A stretch of DNA of 64,000 nt from Celeribacter persicus. Lineage in GTDB: Bacteria > Pseudomonadota > Alphaproteobacteria > Rhodobacterales > Rhodobacteraceae. This document shows positions 45,121-54,142 of this stretch, one piece after another. Every line of letters starts with the position of its first letter. The first letter of the stretch is position 1. Below the pieces are notes generated by a model. That model saw only the letters and a program-made list of their open reading frames with translations. It had not been told where the DNA came from and did no database searches. The DNA lies in assembly GCF_003050785.1 (NCBI RefSeq), contig NZ_QAOH01000015.1, forward strand, positions 24,167 through 88,166, given 5' to 3'. The position numbers and the translations under genes are program-made.

Positions 45121-45163
45121 TGCGCCCCCACCATTCTCTCTCGCTCACCTTGGTGGGGGCGCA
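45121..45163 (+). terminator. 13-bp intercistronic hairpin (possible attenuator)
   Basis: TGCGCCCCCACCA (45121-45133) pairs perfectly with TGGTGGGGGCGCA (45151-45163) across a 17-base loop, followed by the pyrimidine tract TTCTCCCTCTCTCTC. It lies eight bases after the 868-residue gene and 34 bases before the barrel gene. It could terminate most transcripts or protect the upstream mRNA, giving more repeat protein than barrel protein. Confidence 0.7.
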
Positions 45164-45196
45164 TTCTCCCTCTCTCTCATTCGACGGACAGACCAG

Positions 45197-48100
45197 ATGC
45201 GCGGTTTTTCTCAGACGTTGAATGTATGCGCCCCCCGGATTGCCGCTGTTGTCGCATGCGCTCTCTCGTTTTCCTTTCCCGCCGATGCGGGTTCCCTTTC
45301 TGCGGGCACGATGATCCGCAATGTCGCGGAAGCCACCTTTTTCAACCCGGCGCTCGGTCTGGAGGAAACGGTTATTTCCAATCCCGTCGAGGCTCTTGTC
45401 GCCGCCGTTCCGGCGCTTGAGATTTCCGGCTATTCCGAGCTTGTTTTGTCGCGGGGCGCCATCGGTCAGTATTATTTCGACGTGGAAAACACAGGCAATG
45501 TCGCGCTTGAGACCACGCTCTCCATTGCCGATGTCGAGACCGCCGAGATGACCCGCGAAGGCCGACTTTACCACGATGTGAACGCCAATGGGGTGATCGA
45601 CAGTGCGGATTTGCCGATGAACACGGTGCTCGTGCTCGCTCCCGGTGGGGCTGCGCAACTCATCTACGAATTCCAGGTCGCTTCCGAAGCGCAAACCGGG
45701 ATGACCCTCACGTCCCTGCTCTCGGTCTCTGCCATCAGCCCCGAAGTGCCGGACGTGCCGGTCAGCGGCGAAGCTCGGGGCATCACGCATCTGATGTCCG
45801 CGACGCTTGAGCTTGAAAAGACCCAAGCCGTTGCACCGGGCCAGGAGACCGACCGCCTGACCTATACGCTGCACCTGCGCAACAACTCGGAGGCTGATCT
45901 CGCGCCTTATGATACGCGTGACGGTGAAGCGGTGCGCATTGACGGGACGGACGTCTCCGGCGTGCTTCTGCGTGACACCATCCCGCTCAACACGCAATTT
46001 GCAGCCCCTGTCAGTGCGGGGGGCATGGTGGCGCTTTATCACCTGCGCGATGCGGCCCTGCATGACTATGTGACTGCCCTGCCCGCCGATCTGAGCCTCA
46101 TCGACGCGGTGGCCTTTTTCCATGATGGCCCCTACCCCGCAGGCTACGCCAGCGACCCGTCCTTTTCCGTCATCTCCGCCGTGGACCTCGGTGCGATCTC
46201 GATTGAGAACACTGCTGTCGTTGGCCTTTCCGACACGCTCGACGTGGCCTCCAACACCACCGTTTATGCACGGGATGCCGAAGCGAGCCTTGGGTTCTTC
46301 GATCCCGATACCGGGGACGACATGACCTATGGCGAGATCGGCACCGACACCGCGTTGATGCTTTTGGCCGGGGGCTGTAACGCCAGTGCCGGAATCGACG
46401 TGGTACAGATCACGCTGCGTTCGCTGCGTACCGGTGATGTGGAAACCGTCGCCGCGCGTGAAACCGGCGCGAACACCGGCGTCTTCACGACCACGGACAT
46501 TCCGCTGGTCGAAATGGATCTGCCCCGGTCGCAAGACGGGGTCATGGCCACGACGGATGGTGACCGGATTGAAGCTTATGCGGATTGCGGCACCGGCCGG
46601 CTCGAAGACGAGCTTTGGGTGAACCCCGGCAATTTCCTGTTCAACTCCGTCACCAACGCACCGGTCGCGGGAGCCATGGTCACGCTGATCGACGCGGATA
46701 CGGGCGCGATGATGGGCTCTTCTGTCACCGATGCCCAAGGCTTTTTCGCCTTCGATCCCGAAGCGGCGAACACGCTGGCCTATCGGCTGGTGGGCGCGGA
46801 CGATTGGGTCTACCCCTCCGAGCGGGCCGATTTTCCGGGCTATGGCCGGATCGTGACCGAGGCGGGCTATGGCGAGGGATTTACTCATGGAGGCGGTTAT
46901 CCGATGGTCTCCGACATTCCCGTCGACCCCTATTACGGCGCGCCTTTGTCGCTCGAAAAATCCGCGGATCGAGATGAGGTAGGGATCGGGGAATTCGTGA
47001 CCTATACGCTCGATGTCAACAACAACATGTATCAGGCGATCATGCACACAGTGCTGATCGACAGCCCGGCGTACGGGATGGTTCTGGTCCCCGGCTCCGT
47101 GCGGTTCGATGGCGCATCTCTGACCGATCCTGTGCGCGATGCGGCGGGCGATCTGAGTTTCGATCTCGGCACCCTCGCCCCGCTCACCGGCTATGAATTG
47201 AGCTACACGATGCAGGTCACTGCCGCTGCTGGCGAAGGTGACAAGGTCAACACTGCGTTGTTTTCTGGCTTTCAGGTCGGCACCGGCACGCCGCGCACCT
47301 CGCCTGTGGCGCGTGCCGTGGTGCGCGTCGACAATTCCGGGGGCGTCTTTGCCCGCGAAGGCACGGTGATCGGCTCCGTGTTCATGGACTGCGATGGAGA
47401 CGGTCTGCGTGAAGGCGCGGACGAGCCGGGTATTCCCGGCGTGCGCATTGTCACCGATCAGGGCCTGACCGTGGTCACCGACCGCGAAGGCAAATATTCG
47501 CTCTACGGTCTGTCTCCGGTGACGCATGCGTTCCTTGTACAGCCCGAAACCCTGCCCCTTGGCACCTCTGTCGCGATCACGCGGACCAACGACCTGGGCA
47601 GGGGTGGTTCGCGCCTGATCCCTCTGCGCAAAGGCGAGTTGCGCGCTGAGCATTTCGCGGTGGAGACCTGCACCCCCGAGGCCTTGGCCGAAATCGAGGC
47701 CCGCCGTGCCTGGTTCGATGAGAATGCAAAAACCGAGGCACTGACTGCCGCCGACCTGCCGCTTGTCGGCAACCGTCCGGCGACGCGCTCGGCACGGACC
47801 GAAGCAGGGATTGCCACGACGACCCAACTGTCGCCCGAAAAACTCGCGCGTCAAGCCGAAGCCGAAAAAGAGACCGATCTGACCCAAAAGGCGCAACGTG
47901 TACAGGCTGCCCTGCCCTTGGCCGAGCTGATGAAAGGACTCGACAACGAGACCGGGTTTATCGGTCTTGAAGACGGTCAGGTGATGGATCGGCGCAATGT
48001 GACCCTGCGTGTGAAAGCCAACATGGCCCTCACCCTCACCCTATCGGTCAACGGGCGCGAGATCGGTGCGGACCGGATCGGGGAGCGCGGCACGCTCGAA

Positions 48101-50911
48101 TCCCGCGATCTTCAGGCGCTGGAATATGTCGCCGTCTCGCTGCGCGGCGGTGTCAACACGCTCACGCTCGTGGGCCGCGATCCTTTCGGGATCGAGCGCG
48201 AACGTGTCGAGATAACCCTGATCGCCCCCGGCGATCCGGCCCGGATCGAGATTATCGCACCGGAGACCACCAGCGCCGATCCGACCACGCCTTTCCCGGT
48301 TGTGCTGCGTCTGCTGGACGCGGGCGGGCGTCTGGTGCCGGCCTCTGCCGTGGTGACGCTTGAGGCGCGCCGTGCGATCTGGGATGTCGAGGACATTCGT
48401 CCCGAAACCCCCGGTATTCAGGCTTTCATCGACAATGGAGAGGCGACCTTCGACGTGATCCCGCCGCAGGTCTCCGGCCCCGATACGCTCACCGTGCGTG
48501 CGGGTTTCGATAGCGACAGCGTCACCGTCGCCTTCACCCCCAATCTCGATGAACGCATTCTCATCGGTGTGATCGAGGGCGCGGTGTCTCTGGGTGGCTC
48601 CGGCTCAGGCACGCTTCTGCCCGCCAGCCAGTTCTCCGGTTTCGAGGACACGACCACGGGCCTGCGCGGCTCGCTCTATCTCAAGGGCGTGATCCGTGGC
48701 GATACCTTGCTCACCCTGCGCTACAATTCCGACCGCGACACTGAGGCGCGCCTGTTCCGCGACATCCGGGGCGATGAATATTACCCGGTCTACGGTGACA
48801 ATTCCGAACGCGGCTATGACGCACAGTCGTCTTCCAACCTCTATGTGAAGGTGGAAAAGGGCCGCTCCTACGTGCTCTACGGCGATCTCGACATTTCGCC
48901 GGAGGCGGAGGCGTTCAAACTCGGCAAGATGGGCCGGGTCGTCACCGGTGCCAAGGCGCATTGGAGCAATGAGCGCACCTCTGTCACCGTCTTTGCCGCA
49001 CGCACCTCTGCCACGCAAAAGATCGTGGAGATCGCGGGGCGCGGTGTGTCTGGTCCCTACCCGATTGATCTTGAGGGCTATGTCGAGGGCTCCGAACGTG
49101 TCGAGATCCTTGTGCGCGACGAAGATGGCGGGGACATCCTGTCCTCCGAGATACTGCGTCGGGGCACCGACTATCTGCTGGATTTCTTCGCCGATACGAT
49201 CACCTTCGACACGCCGCTGCATCAGTTCGACGCCGAGGGCAATCCGATCTCCGTACGCGTGACCTTCGAGGTCGAAACGGACGACGCGGACCGCTACTGG
49301 ATTTATGGCGGCGAGGTGAATCACGCCCTGTCCGAGCGCACAATGGTGGGCGCACGTCTGGTCCATGCCGATGCCGCCCGTGGTACGGAGGCGCGGACCC
49401 GTCTGGCCTCTGCCTATGTCACTCATGAGGCTGCGAACGGCGGCGAATGGGAGGCGGAGATGGCCCGGTCCGAGGATGCCGAGGGTAGATCGGGCCTCGC
49501 CGCACGCCTGTCCTATGCGCGGGTGACCGAAGACAGCCGGTTCAGTGCCGAAGCAATTTACACCGACAACGGCTTCTATGCGCCTTCTGCCCTGACCGGC
49601 GCGGGCAAGACCCAGCTGCGCTTTGCCTACAGCAAGACACTCGACAGCCGGTCCGACCTGACGGTCACTGGCGAATATGATCGTGATCGCATCGCAGACA
49701 GCACGCTCATGCGTCTCAACGCGCTTTACGCCCACCAGATCAAACCGCATTTCGGGATCGAGATCGGGGCGGAGATCGAGCGCCGTGACAGCGTCGGTAA
49801 AAGCGAGACAGAAACCGCCTTGCTTCTTGGTGCACATTGGGTGCCGCAGGACCGCGAACGCACCACGGTGGATGCGCGGCTGCGCTATCCGTTGACGGGG
49901 ACGGGCGCGCCGGAGTTGACGCTGGCGCTGGCCTCCGAGCCGGAAAAGGGCTGGCGGGTCTATAGCGAGACCGAGATGACCTTTGACAAAGGCGCTGCGC
50001 TGACACGGTTTGCGCTTGGCTTCGATTACCGACTGAACGACTGGCTGACCGGTACTTTCGATCTGAGCCGTGGTGCGGGGACCGAGGCGACCACCTACAC
50101 CCAAGGCCTCAATGCCGTGTGGAACCGGGACGAGTTCACCACTTTCACCTTCGACATCGAACATTCGCGCGATCTTGAAACCTCCAAGGCGAAACTGACC
50201 TCTGTCGCGCTCGGTGCGAAATGGCAGGCACCGGATGAAAGCTGGGTGGGGGATGCCGATCTTGAGGCCACGTTCGAGCCTACCGGCCAGACCTATTACG
50301 CCAGCCTCGGCATGGCCGGGAAAGTCAGCGAAGACCTCACTTTCCTCGGCCGGTCGCGCATCGCGCTCGATCAACGGGGCGACGAGGATCACACCCGCAT
50401 GCGCACACGGCTGGGGCTGGCCTATCGTCCGCTCACGGATCCGCGCCTTGAGGTTTTGGCTTGGTACGAGCATCGGCTCGAAGAGAAGCACGGGCGCACG
50501 GAAACCCATATGTGGTCTGTGGATGCCACCTATGAGGCCAGCGCCGATTTGCGTCTTAACGGCAAATATGCCGGCCAGTATCAGAGCTACGCGCTCGACG
50601 ATGTCGCGGCGTCCAAGGCGCTCACTCAACTGGCGCAGGCGGGGCTGAACTGGGAATTCGGCGATGACCGGTTCCAGATTGGGCTCAACGCCAGCCATCT
50701 GTGGGACGATGCGGGCAACACGGCCTCCGGGTTTGGTGCCGAGATCGGCTATGTGCTCACCAAAGGCATGCAGATCGCATTTGGCTACAACCACACGCGG
50801 GGTCGGGTCGCCAACCAGTCCGATCTTTACCAGGAAGGGGTCTATCTCCGTTTCAACATGCTTCTGGACAATTCCCTCTGGGATCGTCTGGATGGATTTC
50901 TCGGCAATTGA
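45197..50911 (+). CDS. Very large outer-membrane protein: DUF11/SdrD-like N-terminal part and C-terminal beta-barrel
   Basis: About 1904 residues; the ATG at 45197 leads into the signal peptide RIAAVVACALSFSFPADAG. The N-terminal module GTMIRNVAEATFFNPALGLEE is related to that of the upstream protein. DUF11-like domains follow (LEKTQAVAPGQETDRLTYTLHLRNNSEADL; LEKSADRDEVGIGEFVTYTLDVNNN, cited in parts), with carboxypeptidase-regulatory/SdrD B-like inserts (SVFMDCDGDGLREGADEPGIPGVRI). A central Ig-like region (RVKANMALTLTLSVNG, TLVGRDPFGIERERVEI) leads to GDEYYPVYGDNSERGYDAQSS. About 600 residues of alternating amphipathic strands end the protein (VGARLVHADA, LRFAYSKTLDSRSDLTVTGEYD, VYLRFNMLLDN). 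This is an outer-membrane barrel. It could export or anchor the two upstream proteins. Confidence 0.8.
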   Translation: MRGFSQTLNVCAPRIAAVVACALSFSFPADAGSLSAGTMIRNVAEATFFNPALGLEETVISNPVEALVAAVPALEISGYSELVLSRGAIGQYYFDVENTGNVALETTLSIADVETAEMTREGRLYHDVNANGVIDSADLPMNTVLVLAPGGAAQLIYEFQVASEAQTGMTLTSLLSVSAISPEVPDVPVSGEARGITHLMSATLELEKTQAVAPGQETDRLTYTLHLRNNSEADLAPYDTRDGEAVRIDGTDVSGVLLRDTIPLNTQFAAPVSAGGMVALYHLRDAALHDYVTALPADLSLIDAVAFFHDGPYPAGYASDPSFSVISAVDLGAISIENTAVVGLSDTLDVASNTTVYARDAEASLGFFDPDTGDDMTYGEIGTDTALMLLAGGCNASAGIDVVQITLRSLRTGDVETVAARETGANTGVFTTTDIPLVEMDLPRSQDGVMATTDGDRIEAYADCGTGRLEDELWVNPGNFLFNSVTNAPVAGAMVTLIDADTGAMMGSSVTDAQGFFAFDPEAANTLAYRLVGADDWVYPSERADFPGYGRIVTEAGYGEGFTHGGGYPMVSDIPVDPYYGAPLSLEKSADRDEVGIGEFVTYTLDVNNNMYQAIMHTVLIDSPAYGMVLVPGSVRFDGASLTDPVRDAAGDLSFDLGTLAPLTGYELSYTMQVTAAAGEGDKVNTALFSGFQVGTGTPRTSPVARAVVRVDNSGGVFAREGTVIGSVFMDCDGDGLREGADEPGIPGVRIVTDQGLTVVTDREGKYSLYGLSPVTHAFLVQPETLPLGTSVAITRTNDLGRGGSRLIPLRKGELRAEHFAVETCTPEALAEIEARRAWFDENAKTEALTAADLPLVGNRPATRSARTEAGIATTTQLSPEKLARQAEAEKETDLTQKAQRVQAALPLAELMKGLDNETGFIGLEDGQVMDRRNVTLRVKANMALTLTLSVNGREIGADRIGERGTLESRDLQALEYVAVSLRGGVNTLTLVGRDPFGIERERVEITLIAPGDPARIEIIAPETTSADPTTPFPVVLRLLDAGGRLVPASAVVTLEARRAIWDVEDIRPETPGIQAFIDNGEATFDVIPPQVSGPDTLTVRAGFDSDSVTVAFTPNLDERILIGVIEGAVSLGGSGSGTLLPASQFSGFEDTTTGLRGSLYLKGVIRGDTLLTLRYNSDRDTEARLFRDIRGDEYYPVYGDNSERGYDAQSSSNLYVKVEKGRSYVLYGDLDISPEAEAFKLGKMGRVVTGAKAHWSNERTSVTVFAARTSATQKIVEIAGRGVSGPYPIDLEGYVEGSERVEILVRDEDGGDILSSEILRRGTDYLLDFFADTITFDTPLHQFDAEGNPISVRVTFEVETDDADRYWIYGGEVNHALSERTMVGARLVHADAARGTEARTRLASAYVTHEAANGGEWEAEMARSEDAEGRSGLAARLSYARVTEDSRFSAEAIYTDNGFYAPSALTGAGKTQLRFAYSKTLDSRSDLTVTGEYDRDRIADSTLMRLNALYAHQIKPHFGIEIGAEIERRDSVGKSETETALLLGAHWVPQDRERTTVDARLRYPLTGTGAPELTLALASEPEKGWRVYSETEMTFDKGAALTRFALGFDYRLNDWLTGTFDLSRGAGTEATTYTQGLNAVWNRDEFTTFTFDIEHSRDLETSKAKLTSVALGAKWQAPDESWVGDADLEATFEPTGQTYYASLGMAGKVSEDLTFLGRSRIALDQRGDEDHTRMRTRLGLAYRPLTDPRLEVLAWYEHRLEEKHGRTETHMWSVDATYEASADLRLNGKYAGQYQSYALDDVAASKALTQLAQAGLNWEFGDDRFQIGLNASHLWDDAGNTASGFGAEIGYVLTKGMQIAFGYNHTRGRVANQSDLYQEGVYLRFNMLLDNSLWDRLDGFLGN

Positions 50912-50934
50912 GCGACACGATTGCCGGGAAAAGG

Positions 50935-50976
50935 CCGCCCCCCTCTGCGCATCCGGGGGGCGGCCGTTTTCATGAA
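50935..50976 (+). terminator. Rho-independent terminator of the DUF11 operon
   Basis: GGCCGCCCCC pairs with GGGGGCGGCC over a 12- to 14-base loop, with AAAA before and TTTT after. It begins 23 bases after the stop of the barrel gene and closes the operon. Confidence 0.85.
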
Positions 50977-51115
50977 CATTTCGCAGAGATTTTCATACGA
51001 ACGGGCGCAGCCTCCTATGCTTTCGGACCTGCCCCCTGCCCCGACGCACGCCCCTGTCAAAACGTGGAATCGGTCACAATGAGCACAGTTCTCATTGTCG
51101 CTATGGAGACCAAGG

Positions 51116-51856
51116 ATGTCGCTTTACAAAACCGCTTTCGCGGCCACGCTTTGCTGTGGCCTGATGGGCTCTGCCCTCTCTGCCGAACCTGTCATGACCT
51201 TTGCCTATGACACACTCAGCCCCATGCCGGAGGCGTCGTATCAACCGGGAACGGATCATTCCTATCGTGTGGCACATTCGGAGGTAACGGAGCTCGATCA
51301 GGTGCAGCTTATCCGGGCCTTTGCTCCCAGTTTCGAAGACAGCGCCACGGACAATCTCAAATCCCTGATCGCCAGTGTCGAGGCGGCGCAGGCGGGGTAT
51401 GATGCGGTGGTGCACAGCGCCTGGCAGAAGCCGTCGAAACCCGCCAGCCAGATGACCATCGGGGAGATTTACGACTGGATCGCCGCCACGCCGAACCAGA
51501 ACCACGCCATCGGGCGTTATCAACTCATTCCCCAAACCCTCAAACGTCTGGTGCGCAGGAGCGGCCTGCCGAGGAGCACGCGCTATTCGAAAACGACGCA
51601 GGATTTCCTCGCCGATCTGCTGCTCGAAGAGGCGGGTTATTCCGATTTTCTGCGTGGCAGCCTGAGCCAACGGGTGTTCATGACCAACCTTGCCAGGATC
51701 TGGGCCGGTCTGCCGACGCCTTCGGGGCGTTCCTATTATCACGGGGTGGCGGGGAACCGTGCAGTGATCTCGTGGAACAGGTATGAGCGTGCCATGAGTG
51801 ACATCTTCTCCGGCGCGCCGGAGAAGGTCGTTTTGGCTGAGGTCCTGCCCTTCTGA
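51116..51856 (+). CDS. Secreted lysozyme-like protein (lambda endolysin/GH104-like fold)
   Basis: About 246 residues from the ATG at 51116, with GGAG upstream; the signal peptide is AFAATLCCGLMGSALSA. After an N-terminal spacer, the catalytic-like region reads MTIGEIYDWIAATPNQNHAIGRYQLIPQTLKRLV (cited in parts), then LLEEAGYSDFLRG and FMTNLARIWAGLP. This matches the order in lambda-type endolysins (GRYQF..., SNIWASLP). The enzyme would cleave peptidoglycan glycan strands in the periplasm. Unlike phage endolysins it carries a signal peptide and is not among phage genes. It may open the wall for surface-protein assembly. A terminator follows. Confidence 0.75.
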   Translation: MSLYKTAFAATLCCGLMGSALSAEPVMTFAYDTLSPMPEASYQPGTDHSYRVAHSEVTELDQVQLIRAFAPSFEDSATDNLKSLIASVEAAQAGYDAVVHSAWQKPSKPASQMTIGEIYDWIAATPNQNHAIGRYQLIPQTLKRLVRRSGLPRSTRYSKTTQDFLADLLLEEAGYSDFLRGSLSQRVFMTNLARIWAGLPTPSGRSYYHGVAGNRAVISWNRYERAMSDIFSGAPEKVVLAEVLPF

Positions 51857-51885
51857 TCTCTCTCTTCTCCGTGGGCCTGACCCAG

Positions 51886-51915
51886 CAAACGCGCCGCTTT
51901 CGGCGCGTTTTCTTT
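51886..51915 (+). terminator. Rho-independent terminator after the lysozyme-like gene
   Basis: AAACGCGCC pairs with GGCGCGTTT over a six-base loop, followed by TCTTTT. It lies 30 bases after the stop codon. Confidence 0.88.
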
Positions 51916-52224
51916 TGCGTTCTGGCGATGCCTTTTGTGCCAGTTCGGCTCTTTGGTTTCACAGCATATCCCGAAGGATAGATGCATTAGCCCTCGGCAG
52001 CCGCGACCGTCACAGACGACTTTCTCATAATGGTTTCAGATCATCCGGGCAGCGGAACACGGATGGCCGAATGCGAACTACCACTCAGCCTGTCGCGGTG
52101 TGGTTTTTCTCATCATGGCCTACAGAGCCGTTCTGCCCGGACACCAACCGAAGTCGCAAGTCGCTTCCCGTCAAAGACCCTGCTTTGGCGAACGGAGAGA
52201 TCTTGAAAGGCCGGAGATGCGCGA
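51916..52224. other. Intergenic region upstream of the RTX gene
   Basis: About 310 bases with no convincing open frame, repeat or RNA. It presumably holds the promoter of the RTX gene; no clear -35/-10 pair was identified. Confidence 0.4.
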
Positions 52225-53766
52225 ATGAAAATGAATATGAGCGACATGACCCATTTCAAGGGCAGCCGTGCGAACGATGTCATTCGCGGCGATGGAATGG
52301 GGCCGGTCTGGATTGACGGCTATGGTGGAAACGACTTCCTGAGCGCGCTCCATGCCAGCGGTGAAAACGGTCTGTGGGGACATCGTGGCAATGATACGCT
52401 GATCGGATCCGTCCCCGGCGAAGGCCAGATTCATATGTCGGGAGCCTTGGGCGATGACCGCATTATCATGGATGTGACCAACGAAACCGGCGTGCAGGGC
52501 CACCATGTCTACGGAGGCAAGGGAGCGGATCGCTTCGAGTTCGTGAACACTCAGGACGCCAATGCCCCGATCCTTGGACGGATCGACGATTTCGACGCAT
52601 CTCAGGACAGTATCTGGATCGAGGGCAATGAGATCGACCTCTATAATCTGCCGCAGGGAGTCGAACTCGTAATGTATCAGGAGCAATTCTGGCTCAAGAT
52701 CGGCGACAATATCCTCTATGCGCTGGAAGGCGCGCGCGACGGTGGCGAGGAACGCCATTTTTCCGCCTTCCCCGAAGATATCGACAGCCTTGAGCGCGTG
52801 GAATTCGTCGATCACGTCAATCATGTGCCCTTTGAATTGTTTGCGGACGAAGTCGCGGAACTGAACGCACTCTACGCCGCCAACTCCGGTCTGGCCGCAG
52901 GCACCGATGGGGATGACTGGATCTATGACGATAATCTCGACCGCTTCGATGCCGCTGGTAAGCAGATCGTTACGGCGGATGGCATCCTGAGAGGGGGTGC
53001 CGGGAATGATGTCATCGAAGGCGGTAAAGGCGACGACCGGATTTCCGGCGGAAGCGGGAATGACCTGATCGCTGGCGGTCAGGACAATGACCGGATTTAT
53101 GGCGGAGCCGGAGACGACCGGATCTGGGGCGGAAGCGAAAACGATTTCGTCAATGGCGGTTCGGGTAAGGACATGATTCACGGAGGGGCGGGCGATGACC
53201 GGCTTGTCGGAGGGGGTGGACACGATGAGATCTGGGGAGATCACGGTAATGACCGCATCTCCGGGTACAGGGGGAACGACATTTTGCATGGCGGTGAGGG
53301 GCATGACGTTCTCTCTGGCAACCGCGGTCACGATCATCTTGAAGGTGACGCTGGAGATGACGTTCTTCTGGGTGGCTGGGGGGACGATACGCTGTCCGGT
53401 GGCGATGGCGACGATATTCTGTCTGGTGGTATCGGTGTGGATATTTTTGACGGTGGTGAAGGTGCCGATATCTTCGCTTTTGCGGTTGGCGATCTGGCAT
53501 CCTGGGACGACCTGATCGGTACCCCGGTGGAACGGATGGAAAAACTGGACCGGATCGAGGATTTTCAATGCGGCGAGGATCGCTTGTCCTTTGCCGATCA
53601 CGAGGGGGTGGAAAGCCTCGCCGATCTCAAAGCTTGGAAAGTCGAAATGGACGAAAACGTCATGTTCATGCTCCAGATACCGGATACCAATGAGCGCATG
53701 TTGGTTGATGTCGACGATGATACGAAATGGAGTGATCTAATGGACGAGGACAACTTCGTTTTCTAA
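52225..53766 (+). CDS. RTX (hemolysin-type calcium-binding repeat) protein
   Basis: This 513-residue acidic protein has no signal peptide. Short N-terminal RTX-like turns (RANDVIRGDG, GYGGNDFLSAL) precede a 150-residue non-repeat region. About 16 nonapeptide repeats of the GGxGxDxUx form follow, at about residues 253-415 (GGAGNDVIEGGKGDDRISGG and so on). The tail (GVDIFDGGEGADIFAF, RIEDFQCGEDRLSFAD) is the usual end of RTX proteins secreted by type I systems. Calcium binding folds it outside the cell. No type I exporter or enzymatic domain is present in the window, so function and route are inferred from family only. Confidence 0.88.
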   Translation: MKMNMSDMTHFKGSRANDVIRGDGMGPVWIDGYGGNDFLSALHASGENGLWGHRGNDTLIGSVPGEGQIHMSGALGDDRIIMDVTNETGVQGHHVYGGKGADRFEFVNTQDANAPILGRIDDFDASQDSIWIEGNEIDLYNLPQGVELVMYQEQFWLKIGDNILYALEGARDGGEERHFSAFPEDIDSLERVEFVDHVNHVPFELFADEVAELNALYAANSGLAAGTDGDDWIYDDNLDRFDAAGKQIVTADGILRGGAGNDVIEGGKGDDRISGGSGNDLIAGGQDNDRIYGGAGDDRIWGGSENDFVNGGSGKDMIHGGAGDDRLVGGGGHDEIWGDHGNDRISGYRGNDILHGGEGHDVLSGNRGHDHLEGDAGDDVLLGGWGDDTLSGGDGDDILSGGIGVDIFDGGEGADIFAFAVGDLASWDDLIGTPVERMEKLDRIEDFQCGEDRLSFADHEGVESLADLKAWKVEMDENVMFMLQIPDTNERMLVDVDDDTKWSDLMDEDNFVF

Positions 53767-54142
53767 GTCCTGCCCCACACATATGGTGCGGGTTTGTGCC
53801 TTATGGCCCTCTGCTTCAAGACGATGTGAGTCGGTCGAATTGACCTTTTTCATGCCTCCGGTTTCGGGGGCATGGCTGTTTTTGAACCTCCAATAAGTGT
53901 CTAATCCGGCCCAAAACACCATATCTTGCAAAAAACTGCTTGCCAGACTCGGGTGATTCCAGTCATTTATTTACGCTAAGAGCAGGTATGGACGCAAAAA
54001 AGCGTAACATACGCCACGCAATCGGTTCAATCCGGCAAAAGGCCGGGCAGACCCTGAGCTGTCTCATGGGGCTGTCATGCAATCTTTAGCGGGTGCAAAC
54101 GAGGGACAAAAGCTGCGATTTTGCGGCTGTAGAGGCAAGAGT
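53767..54142. other. Intergenic region upstream of repABC
   Basis: About 375 bases holding a hairpin terminator (listed separately) and then the presumed repA promoter region. I see no parS palindrome here and no open frame of note. A repA frame extends upstream to 54077 but lacks homology there. Confidence 0.5.
53851..53883. terminator. Hairpin terminator between the RTX gene and repABC
   Basis: CATGCCTCC pairs with GGGGGCATG (one wobble) across a short loop, with TTTTT before it and TGTTTTT after it, so it could work in both directions. It isolates the replication operon. Confidence 0.65.

Noticed and set aside
45107..47896. 929-residue open frame on the minus strand, opposite the barrel gene
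   Set aside because: It mirrors the codon structure of the plus-strand gene, has no recognisable domain and is rich in Arg, Gly and His, as antisense frames of GC-rich genes are.
48605..50794. 729-residue open frame on the minus strand
   Set aside because: Antisense shadow of the beta-barrel coding region; no family resemblance and no ribosome binding site.
53000..53450. Regular repeats that could suggest a CRISPR array
   Set aside because: They are in-frame 27-base repeats coding for RTX nonapeptides. No CRISPR array, tRNA or rRNA was found in the window.
52171..53601. 476-residue open frame on the minus strand with repetitive Ile/Val/Pro-rich sequence
   Set aside because: Its repetitiveness is only the antisense reading of the RTX nonapeptide repeats.
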